DNA of 31,257 bases. Source: a virus. Where the stretch lies: positions 1 through 31,257 of the IMG/VR virus record IMGVR_UViG_3300005336_000041; one strand, given 5' to 3'. Positions within the stretch are counted from its first letter, which is position 1. Each line of letters opens with the position of its first letter. Shown piece by piece: positions 19,535 to 27,554 of the stretch. The position numbers were made by a program, and so were the translations under genes. The notes under the pieces are model-generated. The model was not told the origin of the DNA. It was given only the letters and a program-made list of their open reading frames with translations, and searched no databases.

Positions 19535-22500
19535 ATGGGTCGCATTTCCCCTGTCCAGGCGAACGCCATGTACGCGAATCCGTACCAGGATTCCTATGGT
19601 CCGTTCCTGCCTCGCCCGAGCAGCGTGTTCACCGATGGCGCTTTCGCCCCGATGTCCCCGATCCAGCCTGTTCCGCTGGACACTCCTCCCCCTGGCGGGC
19701 TTTTCGCGGACCCCAGATGGTGGCAGTACCCCGTTGGGTGGAACCTTCCCACCCAGCCGGGATCTGAAGGGCTGAAACTATGCTCATTTGAGCAGCTGAA
19801 AACCCTTTCTGAGCGTTATTCTGTCGCACGGCAGTGCATTGAGCTGCGGAAAGACGAAATCCTGGGGCTGAACTGGGAAATCACGATGACCACGGACGCC
19901 GCGAAGGCTTACCAGGGTGATCGTAAGGCTATGCGGGACTTCGGGGAGCGGAAAGCAGAGGTTACCAGGTTTTTCAAGCGCCCGGACCCTGATTACTGGT
20001 CATTTTCCTCGTTCCTGGACGCGCTGCTTGAGGAAATCTTCGTTTATGACGCGCTCGCGGTCATTTACCGCCCGAAATACGGAGCTTCCATCGGAATGGG
20101 AGGGAGAGGGCTCCTCGGGAGTGACCTGGACTCCCTGAATCTCGTCTCCGGACCGACAATCCGACCCCTTCTCGACCTGCATGGCGGGAGACCCCGCCCT
20201 CCAGCCCCCGCGTACCAGCAATATCTCTACGGGGTTCCCCGTAGTGACTATATGACGATGGCTACTGGCAGGGATATCGATGACGCGGGGCTTGCCGGGG
20301 CTGAAGTCAACGAATTCTCCTCCGATATCATGCTGTACGCGCCCCTGGTGAGCAGAAGGGAGACTCCGTACGGATTCCCGTTCATCGAGAGGGCGCTCCT
20401 CCCGATTATCTCCGGGTTGCAGAAGCAGGAATTCCAGCTTAACTACTTCACTGAAGGCACAGTTCCAGCGGTTTACATTTCGCCTGGCGATACGAACATC
20501 ACTCCCACGCAGATCGGGGAGCTTCAGAACGCGCTGAACGCTATCGCAGGAGACCCCGCGTATCACCTGAAAGTAGTCGTTCTCCCTCCAGGGAGCAAGG
20601 TTGAGCCGCAGCGCCCCGTTGACCTTTCTGACAGCTTTGACTTCCTGGTCATGAACCAGGTATGCATGGCAGCGGATGTGCAGCCTGAGGAGCTGGGGAT
20701 CATCCCGAACGTCGGGGCAACCCCAACGGGACCTTCTGCTTCCGGTATCAGGATGGCAGGACAGGAATCACGGAGTATCCAGTCCCGGAAATCCGCGAAG
20801 CCTCTCCTCAAGTTCATCTGCAATATTTTCAATTACGCTATTCAGGACATCTGCCAGCAGCATGACATGCAGTTCCAGTTCGAGGGGCTTGTCAACGACG
20901 AAGACAAGCAGGCTATCACTGAACTAGGCGTACAGCAGGTCCAGAATGGCATCGCGAGCATTGATGAGGTCCGCGAGCGTCTCGATCTTCCCCCGTGGGG
21001 ACTTGACGAAACCGGGGAGCCTGTTGTCTTTACCGCGCAGGGTCCCGTGCCTTTCAAGATGGCAGCCGAACTGATCATGATGGCAGCACAGGGCGGTGCT
21101 GCTGGCGGTCAGGGTACTAACGGCGGTCAGAAAGCAGTCAAGAAGAAGCCAAAGCCGCGTAAAGGCGGGGGAACCAAGCCGAATGGCAGCCACCCAGCCC
21201 CGTTGTCTCCTCATCGCGAAGGCGTCGGCACTCCGCAGCACCAGGCTGCCCAGGGTGCCGTCCAGTCTCCCACTCCAAGGACAGGCGGGACCACTAACAG
21301 GACAAGCACGGCAGGGAGCCGCAAGAAAGCTGCTGCCAGCGAGCTGGAATCCCTGAAACGACACCTCCGCAAGGGCAGGGAGATTACTTCCTGGGAGCCA
21401 GTGCATATCACGAACCGCATTCTCGGGATGATCGCGGAGGATATCGCGAAAGGCGTCATGCTGGACACCGCGATAGACCGCGCTCTCGACATGACCGAGA
21501 AGTTTGCTCCCGAAATCCCTATCGCTCCTGTTCCTGTTGACGAGAACACGGTAAATGCTCTCGACCCTACCTGGTGGAAGTACCCGGTGGGATGGAACCT
21601 GGAGAAGTCTGATGCCCCCTTTCCAGGATGGGAGCATGACCTAGGTCTCATCGGGAGATACAAGCAGGAGATCGCCCAGGGTTTCGCGAAAGCAGAAGAG
21701 GCGGGTTCAGAAATCCGCCAGCAGGTCGCGGTGGGGAAGCTAATGATCCCCAACCGGGTGATGTACGACCTGATCTCGGAGAAAGTCCGGGAGGTTCTCA
21801 CTGAGGTGATGACCCCGCTCTGGGAGAAAGCATGGAATCTCGGATACAGCTCCGCGAATCAGCTTCTAGGGAAAGACGCGGGAATCCTGGGGACTACTGA
21901 TAATCTCCAGGCGTTCCTCGACACCGAGGGTGCTCACTGGCTGGACCAGGTTGCCCGCACAGGACTGAAAAACGCGAACTCCCGCAGTGAGGTCATCGCG
22001 AGGACCGAGATTGCCCGCGCCCTGAACGCAGGGGTTATCCAGTGCTACCGCGATAATGGGGTAACGCACAAGCACCTGGGGATTGCCCCTGATGACGCCT
22101 GCAAGATCTGCAGGAAGGTAGCGAACGAGGGACCGATCCCCCTGGACGCCCCGTTTTCCAGCGGGGGTCTAGGGGGTCCCTGTCACGTACAGTGCAGGTG
22201 CGTCCCGCTCCCCGCTGGGATGAATATCGTCCCTCCTCAGTCTCACCTGGGAAAGTCGGACTCTAACGTAGAAGACAGTACCCGTACCGCGTGGCTGCTC
22301 ATCCGGGCAAAGGATGAGAAGGGAAAATGGCGGTATCTTCTCCAGCAGCGTCCTGATGGTTCCTGGGGAATGCCCGGGGGCACCACTCATATTGACGAAC
22401 CCGGGTGGAGTGCTGCTTACCGGGAGACGGAAGAGGAAATCGGGGCTCTCCCCGCGCTCACTGTGATCCGTGATTTCACCCACCAGGACCCGGACGGAAA

Positions 22501-23779
22501 GACTGCATACCTGTACTTGTGCGAGACGAACATGTTCAAGCCGCTGATGAACGGGAGCACCCCGGAGGAAACTCTTTCCACCGCGTGGTTCCGCAGGGGC
22601 GAGATCGAAGATCTTGATCTTGTCGGGAAGTTCCGCGACGACTGGGTGAAAGAAATCCACCTGCGTGACCAGCTAGGGGACATGAAATCTCCGCAGAATC
22701 TCGTCAACGAAAACGGCGAATGGATGGTCCTAGACGACCCTGACAGGCACGGAGCCGGGATGGGTTCGCGCTGGGTATATCCTCACCACGCTAACGGTGA
22801 GGAGTTCGGGGATGCGGGTCCTGGCGGCTATCCAGGGGCAACCCCGGGAGGTAATCCTCCTCATTTCGAGGCGAACAGGATGGACGCTCCCCCGCAGACC
22901 AGGGTGTATCCGCGTGGTCACGAGGACGAGTTCCCGGAGGAACGGGAAAAGCCCCCCGCGAGGAGACGTAAGACTCCTGCTGGCGGTTTCCCGGTGGTGG
23001 AAGATCCAGAGGAGCAGGAAGTTAACTCCACCGGGATTCAGAATATATCTGCGAACACAGGAGTTCCCCCGAGCGGGAAAGGCGTACATCCTGTAGTAGG
23101 GTCAGTTCCCGCGAGAACCCCGCGTCCCATGTCTCCGCATTCAGAGCCTCCTGAGGTGTTCAACCCTGCGGATACTGTTGAGCAGTGGGACCCTGACAGG
23201 GAAAGCGATGTTGTTCACGATCTTTCGGGCGTGAAACTGTCCGCGAAGCAGATCGAGCAGCTGACCAGGAAAATCCAGGAAAATCTCCTCAAGCAGGCTC
23301 GCCGCAACAACAGGACAATGCTTACCCTCCCAAAAGGGGCGGCTGACATAGGCGATCCTAACCCGGTTGAGTGGCGTCATGTATACGCCCAGCTAGAAGG
23401 GAATTTCCCCGATAAAGCTCTCGAATGGGTGAAGCACAGCACCTGGATCGGTCCAGTCAACGTCCCCTGGGAGAGAGTGGATGATGACGATATTGATTCC
23501 TGGGCGGCATCACATCAGCCTGAGGCTGTTGCCAGGTTCGCGAAAGAGATCGCTAAAGGCGGGGCACACACTGATCCGTCCATTCTAGTCCAGCGAGCCG
23601 ATCATCCTGACGGTCGTGCGATCGTGATTGACGGACATCACAGGGCAATGGCACGGCATTTCAAGCTGAACAAGCCGGTACTTGCGTATGTTGGCACCGT
23701 GCCCGAACGATGGATGCAGCAGGCACTTGAGACGCATTCATCTCAGATACACCAGGGCAGTGATCCCGGGAATCGCTAA
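19535..23779 (+). CDS. Portal-MuF-NUDIX-ParB-like fusion protein, 1414 aa
   Basis: One uninterrupted frame with four recognisable parts. Portal (about 60-520): helices and a SFSSFLDALLEEIFVYDALAVI-type core, then PYGFPFIERALLPI and FNYAIQDI, fitting HK97/SPP1-type portals. A Lys/Gly/Pro-rich linker follows. MuF-like head-morphogenesis domain (about 700-895): RSEVIARTEIARALNAG then CKICRK and CHVQCRCVPLP. NUDIX domain (about 913-1039): complete Nudix box G949-x5-E955-x7-R963-E964-x-E-E-E-I-G970-A971, so pyrophosphohydrolase chemistry is plausible. After a Pro-rich linker, a ParB/Srx-like C-terminal domain (about 1227-1395) with VIDGHHRAMARHF. MuF proteins sometimes carry C-terminal toxin or enzyme domains. 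First ATG is 19535, but coding appears to begin upstream (see findings). Confidence 0.85.
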   Translation: MGRISPVQANAMYANPYQDSYGPFLPRPSSVFTDGAFAPMSPIQPVPLDTPPPGGLFADPRWWQYPVGWNLPTQPGSEGLKLCSFEQLKTLSERYSVARQCIELRKDEILGLNWEITMTTDAAKAYQGDRKAMRDFGERKAEVTRFFKRPDPDYWSFSSFLDALLEEIFVYDALAVIYRPKYGASIGMGGRGLLGSDLDSLNLVSGPTIRPLLDLHGGRPRPPAPAYQQYLYGVPRSDYMTMATGRDIDDAGLAGAEVNEFSSDIMLYAPLVSRRETPYGFPFIERALLPIISGLQKQEFQLNYFTEGTVPAVYISPGDTNITPTQIGELQNALNAIAGDPAYHLKVVVLPPGSKVEPQRPVDLSDSFDFLVMNQVCMAADVQPEELGIIPNVGATPTGPSASGIRMAGQESRSIQSRKSAKPLLKFICNIFNYAIQDICQQHDMQFQFEGLVNDEDKQAITELGVQQVQNGIASIDEVRERLDLPPWGLDETGEPVVFTAQGPVPFKMAAELIMMAAQGGAAGGQGTNGGQKAVKKKPKPRKGGGTKPNGSHPAPLSPHREGVGTPQHQAAQGAVQSPTPRTGGTTNRTSTAGSRKKAAASELESLKRHLRKGREITSWEPVHITNRILGMIAEDIAKGVMLDTAIDRALDMTEKFAPEIPIAPVPVDENTVNALDPTWWKYPVGWNLEKSDAPFPGWEHDLGLIGRYKQEIAQGFAKAEEAGSEIRQQVAVGKLMIPNRVMYDLISEKVREVLTEVMTPLWEKAWNLGYSSANQLLGKDAGILGTTDNLQAFLDTEGAHWLDQVARTGLKNANSRSEVIARTEIARALNAGVIQCYRDNGVTHKHLGIAPDDACKICRKVANEGPIPLDAPFSSGGLGGPCHVQCRCVPLPAGMNIVPPQSHLGKSDSNVEDSTRTAWLLIRAKDEKGKWRYLLQQRPDGSWGMPGGTTHIDEPGWSAAYRETEEEIGALPALTVIRDFTHQDPDGKTAYLYLCETNMFKPLMNGSTPEETLSTAWFRRGEIEDLDLVGKFRDDWVKEIHLRDQLGDMKSPQNLVNENGEWMVLDDPDRHGAGMGSRWVYPHHANGEEFGDAGPGGYPGATPGGNPPHFEANRMDAPPQTRVYPRGHEDEFPEEREKPPARRRKTPAGGFPVVEDPEEQEVNSTGIQNISANTGVPPSGKGVHPVVGSVPARTPRPMSPHSEPPEVFNPADTVEQWDPDRESDVVHDLSGVKLSAKQIEQLTRKIQENLLKQARRNNRTMLTLPKGAADIGDPNPVEWRHVYAQLEGNFPDKALEWVKHSTWIGPVNVPWERVDDDDIDSWAASHQPEAVARFAKEIAKGGAHTDPSILVQRADHPDGRAIVIDGHHRAMARHFKLNKPVLAYVGTVPERWMQQALETHSSQIHQGSDPGNR

Positions 23780-23782
23780 ACT

Positions 23783-24013
23783 GTGAAAATGCCTTTCCTG
23801 GCTTGGCGTCCCAACTATGAAGCACTTCCCGACCCTCCCGAGGAGATTCCCGTGGCTGTCAAAACTCTGAGCGTCGCTGCTGCTATCACCCAGAATCCTG
23901 CTGGTGCCCCCAGTCCGCAGGCAATCATGGCAGCGGTAACCCAGGCGCTGTCTGACCCGGTGTTCGCGACTGCTTCCCCGTGGACTGCGGTTGTCACTAT
24001 CACGACAAGCTAG
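23783..24013 (+). CDS. Hypothetical small protein, 53-76 aa
   Basis: The GTG at 23783 gives 76 residues, but a second GTG at 23852 has a much better SD (GAGGAG, 6 bases ahead) and gives a 53-residue product beginning VAVKTLSVAAAITQ; either may be used. Ala/Thr/Pro-rich, with a helix IMAAVTQALS and strand WTAVVTITTS. No family is recognised. It lies between the portal fusion and a Cys-containing gene. Confidence 0.5.
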   Translation: MKMPFLAWRPNYEALPDPPEEIPVAVKTLSVAAAITQNPAGAPSPQAIMAAVTQALSDPVFATASPWTAVVTITTS

Positions 24014-24018
24014 CATAG

Positions 24019-24492
24019 GTGAGTGTGGAGAAAGTCAGCAAGGAAAGCGTCAACTACCGCTCTGCTGATTCTTCAAAACACTGCGGAAACTGCGTCATGT
24101 TTCACCCGAAATCTCACCGGATGAACAGCGGAGGATGCGATCTCGTTGAAGGTAACATTTTTGCTAACGATGTCTGTAATCGCTGGGAAGCGGTAACGGA
24201 AAAGTCAGAGCAGACTCCTGCCCTGTCCAGTACCCATAATCCCCTGGGAACTCACGGGCTGTGGAATACCCCGGACAGGCATACTGCAGAACGACAGCAG
24301 CTTCCAGCGTACATACAGAATATCGCTCATGCCCTGATCCGCAACGGAATGGAAGAGGGTCAGGCTATAGCAACAGCTATCAATGCGACCCGCAGATGGG
24401 CATCGGGAAAAGGTAACGTACACCCCGAGGTGATTGAAGCCTCCAGGAATGCCCTTGCTGAATGGGAGAAGCTGAAAGAAACACATGAGTAA
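24019..24492 (+). CDS. Cys-cluster protein with C-terminal helical domain, 157 aa
   Basis: The N-terminal third has C-x2-C ... C ... C (HCGNCVMFHP, GGCDL, DVCNRW), spaced like the small HiPIP- or zinc-type domains often seen beside phage portal genes. The C-terminal domain (about 88-157) is QQLPAYIQNIAHALIRNGMEEGQAIATAINATRRWASGKG followed by VHPEVIEAS and an Ala/Glu helix, a helical unit common in actinophage proteins. Start GTG 24019 or 24025. Function is unknown, but both halves are recognisable types and occur fused here. The next gene overlaps by 8 bases. Confidence 0.7.
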   Translation: MSVEKVSKESVNYRSADSSKHCGNCVMFHPKSHRMNSGGCDLVEGNIFANDVCNRWEAVTEKSEQTPALSSTHNPLGTHGLWNTPDRHTAERQQLPAYIQNIAHALIRNGMEEGQAIATAINATRRWASGKGNVHPEVIEASRNALAEWEKLKETHE

Positions 24493-24667
24493 GAGAAAGA
24501 AAAGAAAACAGGCACTGCTGCTGCATGACCTTGCCTGCGCCATGCAAGCCTGCGAGCGCGCTGGACTTGACCCAAAATTCCATCACGGGATTATCGTCAC
24601 CTCTATCGGGTTTATCCTCCCGGTGAAAGACAGGTGGCAAGTGCGCTTGCTAAGGCATTTTAAATAG
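24485..24667 (+). CDS. Basic small protein, 60 aa
   Basis: Starts MSKRKKRKQ, then a helix with LHDLACAMQACERAGLDPKF, then a strand-rich GIIVTSIGFILPVKDRWQVRLL. It is compact and may bind nucleic acid through its N-terminus. It overlaps the upstream gene (coupled). Its stop codon falls inside the promoter upstream of the protease. Unrecognised. Confidence 0.55.
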   Translation: MSKRKKRKQALLLHDLACAMQACERAGLDPKFHHGIIVTSIGFILPVKDRWQVRLLRHFK

Positions 24668-24675
24668 TATATAAT
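24647..24675 (+). promoter_or_regulatory. Promoter upstream of the protease-scaffold gene
   Basis: TTGCTA (24647-24652), 17 bases, then a perfect TATAAT (24670-24675). It overlaps the end of the upstream gene. A start site near 24682 is expected. A terminator follows about 40-65 bases later and before the protease start. Confidence 0.65.
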
Positions 24676-24681
24676 CCCAGC

Positions 24682-24747
24682 AGGGGTCCTTTGTGTTATC
24701 CCAGCTGAGAACCATAACCTCTGCCCGTCCTTGTACGGGCTTTTTTT
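24682..24747 (+). ncRNA. Possible short leader RNA ended by a terminator
   Basis: From the expected start of the preceding promoter to the end of the U-tract is about 66 bases, containing no start codon with an SD. This would be a free small RNA or an attenuated leader for the capsid protease. The start position is inferred from promoter spacing only. Confidence 0.35.
24723..24747 (+). terminator. Intrinsic terminator before the protease gene
   Basis: GCCCGT (24723-24728) pairs with ACGGGC (24735-24740) around a 6-base loop and is followed by seven T residues (24741-24747). It sits only 20 bases ahead of the protease-scaffold ATG, so it separates that gene from upstream transcription. Confidence 0.85.
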
Positions 24748-24767
24748 ATGCCTGAACAAGGAGATGT

Positions 24768-27521
24768 ATGGCTACTACGCTAGCTGCCCCTGCGGAGACT
24801 GCACAGGATCTTGTGCACATCTCCATCCCCATTCTCAAGTGGGAGCAGGATGATGACGGGGACCTGATTATCAAGGGGATCGCGACCGATGGCACCGTAG
24901 ACTCGGACGACCAGATCGTAGATCCGGTTTGGTCCGCAAAAGCCCTCGGGGACTGGCTCGCAACCGGTGGTAATGTCCGGATGTCCCACGATGCTCACCG
25001 CCCCATCGGGAAAGGTCTCAAAGTCGAGATCAACAAGGATGGCACGGATAAGCACTGGCTGACCGCCGTCATCGTTGATCCGCTGGCGCAGAAGCTGATC
25101 AAGAAGGGCGTCCTCCAGGCTTACTCCGTGGGGATTTCCCGTCCGGTTATCAAGCATGACCCTCGGGTCCGCAACGGGCGCATCTGCGGCGGGGATTTCG
25201 CGGAAGTATCCGTGGTTGACCGTCCCAGCAATAAGTCCTCGTACCTGGATATCGCTAAGTCCGCTGGCGACTCCTGCGAATACGTCCAGGAGATGCACGC
25301 GGATGACGAGATCATCGCCAAGTTCTCCGGGGAAGACCTGGTAACGAAAGACGAAAGTGCCCAGGTTCCTTTCGCGGACGACATGAGCCTCACGTTCACC
25401 CCGAATGATCTCGCTAAAATCCTCAAGTCGAAGATCATCGACCAGCATTACGACGAGCTTGCCCTGAAAGCCCTGTACGAGGCCGAAGAGGCAGTATATA
25501 AGCGTGACATCAACACCGCTACCAGAAGGCGGCTTGCATCCGAGGGGCATGCTCTCCCGGATGGCTCGTATCCCATTGAGAATGCCGGGGACCTGCATAA
25601 TGCCGCACATCTGGCAAGAACCGGTCACGGTAACGTTGCGGGCGCACGTCGCCTTATCGCAAGCGAAGCAGAAAGGCTTCATGTGCCCAATCCACTTAAT
25701 GACTCCGAGGACTCGGAGAAAGGAATCACAAGTGTGGTCGAAGAGACTGCTGCTCCGGAAGTCCTCAAGGATGACATGACGGGCATGGGCATGGGTGCGG
25801 ACAAGGATCTTGACGCTGCCATGCTGAAAGACGGGGACGATGACGCCGTTACCGATTCTGTCGGTGAGGAGAAGGCTAAGAAGCCCAAGGGCAAGAAGAT
25901 GCCCCCGTGGCTGAATGGCGACGATGACAAGAAGCCCTCCGGGGATGACGATGATTCCTGCAAGATGGATCACGTTCACTCCGAGAAGTGCTCCGGGACT
26001 CCCCAGTCTGCCAGCGGTGCCAGTGATGCTCAGGCTATGAATGAGATCCCCAACACCGGACCGGCGCTGGAAACCCCCGCCCCGAGTGGTATCCGTACTG
26101 CTGACCTTAAGACTGTCGGGGGTTCCCCTGAGACCGCAGCACTCATGCGGTTCAAGTCTGTCGGGGTTGACACGGACCTGGGTAAGCTGCACGACCTGAC
26201 CTGCCCCGCATATCACCCGGACGAGGTTAGCAAGTATCACCCGTACGCGGATCTGTCCTCGGTGATTGACCTGGACGTGTGGCAGCGCAAGGCTGTTGAC
26301 GCGGCTTGCGGTCCTATCGAGACCGCACTGGAGCTGACGAAGGCATGGAGCGCGGCGCAGACCCTTAAGTCCGCTGATGCTGCTGAGCTGAACGACTACC
26401 GGCTGGAACTGCACAAGGCGTTCAGGGATGCTAACCCTGGTCCCACCAGCTATCCTTCCCCTGGTTCGGTTACCCCGAACGGGTATAACCGCCCGGTGAT
26501 CACCGCAGGGCACGCCGCTAACTCCCCGGGGTATGACGGACCTAACTCCTCCCCGGATGTTGCCAGCGGCTCCCCCAACGCGCATTCGTTTGACCGTCCC
26601 CCGCTGGCGTCGGGACATCAGTCTCCAAGCCCCTCTCACATGAAGGGCGGAGCTGAGTACCCAGACGCACAGGGAGTTCCCACGCGGATCGATTACGCGC
26701 ACGTGGAAAAGGAGAAGGCACGCCAGGCGCTCTCCCTGATCCACGATAACGTTTCGCGGATGTTCCCCCCGCTGTGCCCGATGACGCAGAATGTGACGCA
26801 GCCCGAGTCTCGCCCCATTCCGCCTGCGGCTGGTCTGGGCAAGCAGGTTGAGGTCGCTGAGACTGACGCGGCTCTCTCCAAGACTGTCGAGACCCCCGAG
26901 GTTTCTGCTGAGTTCCTTGCTCTCGCTGAGAAGGGGATGAAGAAGAAGCTGGGCAAGAAGGTGCTCGCAGGCAAGATGACTGTCGATGAGGCTCGCACCA
27001 AGCTGGGTCGCAGGGTAACCCAGAAGGCACTCGAATTGCAGCAGGCTGAGCTTGTCAAGACGCAGTTCGAGAGCGGGATCATCACCCGCGAGGAAGCCCT
27101 TAAGATGCTCGGGTTCGAGACTGAGGCTCCCGTCGTGGCTCCTGTCGAGAAGGCTGCGGAGACTCCCGAGATTACCAAGAGCGCCCCCGAGGTTTCCTCT
27201 GAGGACATTATCAAGTCTGCCATCGCGGATGCTATTGCTCCGCTGGTTGAGCAGATCAACAAGCAGCAGGCAACTATCAGCGAGCAGGAAGCCCGCTGGG
27301 AGGCTGCCGCTAACGCTGCTGACCCCAAGACTACTTCATGGGCAGGTCTTGCCATGAAGTCGGTACAGCCGGTGGCTGTTACCAAGCAGGCTGAGATCGC
27401 GGAGCGCACTCAGCAGATGATTAACCGCCAGCTGCATCACGTCTGGCGTACGAGTGAGAACCCGCATGAGCGGGAAGCAGCCCGTAACGAGCTGGACAAG
27501 CGCGGCGGGATTACAGAGTAA
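24768..27521 (+). CDS. Capsid maturation protease-scaffold fusion, 917 aa
   Basis: N-terminal prohead protease of the S78-like class: MSHDAHRPIGKGL with H74, LQAYSVGISRPV with S120, and EVSVVDRPSN (146-155), the usual strand-turn ending. Then a DUF6582-like segment (about 245-310, RLASEGHALPDGSYPI followed by DLHNAAHLAR and ARRLIASEAERL). An Asp/Lys-rich part follows with C398-x3-H402-x-H404-x3-C408, a symmetric metal-binding-like motif. The C-terminal half is Pro/Ser-rich then helical (LVEQINKQQATISEQEARWEAA), ending in a basic NPHEREAARNELDK helix, as expected of scaffold that binds capsid protein. Start ATG after AAGGAG. Cleavage of itself and capsid during head maturation is the family role. 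Confidence 0.85.
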   Translation: MATTLAAPAETAQDLVHISIPILKWEQDDDGDLIIKGIATDGTVDSDDQIVDPVWSAKALGDWLATGGNVRMSHDAHRPIGKGLKVEINKDGTDKHWLTAVIVDPLAQKLIKKGVLQAYSVGISRPVIKHDPRVRNGRICGGDFAEVSVVDRPSNKSSYLDIAKSAGDSCEYVQEMHADDEIIAKFSGEDLVTKDESAQVPFADDMSLTFTPNDLAKILKSKIIDQHYDELALKALYEAEEAVYKRDINTATRRRLASEGHALPDGSYPIENAGDLHNAAHLARTGHGNVAGARRLIASEAERLHVPNPLNDSEDSEKGITSVVEETAAPEVLKDDMTGMGMGADKDLDAAMLKDGDDDAVTDSVGEEKAKKPKGKKMPPWLNGDDDKKPSGDDDDSCKMDHVHSEKCSGTPQSASGASDAQAMNEIPNTGPALETPAPSGIRTADLKTVGGSPETAALMRFKSVGVDTDLGKLHDLTCPAYHPDEVSKYHPYADLSSVIDLDVWQRKAVDAACGPIETALELTKAWSAAQTLKSADAAELNDYRLELHKAFRDANPGPTSYPSPGSVTPNGYNRPVITAGHAANSPGYDGPNSSPDVASGSPNAHSFDRPPLASGHQSPSPSHMKGGAEYPDAQGVPTRIDYAHVEKEKARQALSLIHDNVSRMFPPLCPMTQNVTQPESRPIPPAAGLGKQVEVAETDAALSKTVETPEVSAEFLALAEKGMKKKLGKKVLAGKMTVDEARTKLGRRVTQKALELQQAELVKTQFESGIITREEALKMLGFETEAPVVAPVEKAAETPEITKSAPEVSSEDIIKSAIADAIAPLVEQINKQQATISEQEARWEAAANAADPKTTSWAGLAMKSVQPVAVTKQAEIAERTQQMINRQLHHVWRTSENPHEREAARNELDKRGGITE

Positions 27522-27554
27522 TTATTGAGTTCGCTCCAAGATCGGAGAATTCGT

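Noticed and set aside
19437-19535. Programmed -1 frameshift joining the 113-aa gene to the portal
   Set aside because: The frames are in the -1 relation and the region looks coding, but no slippery heptamer or following structure was seen; kept only as an open question on the portal start.
24780-26744. Leftward open frame of 654 codons opposite the protease gene
   Set aside because: Antisense shadow; the plus strand has protease motifs in the correct order.
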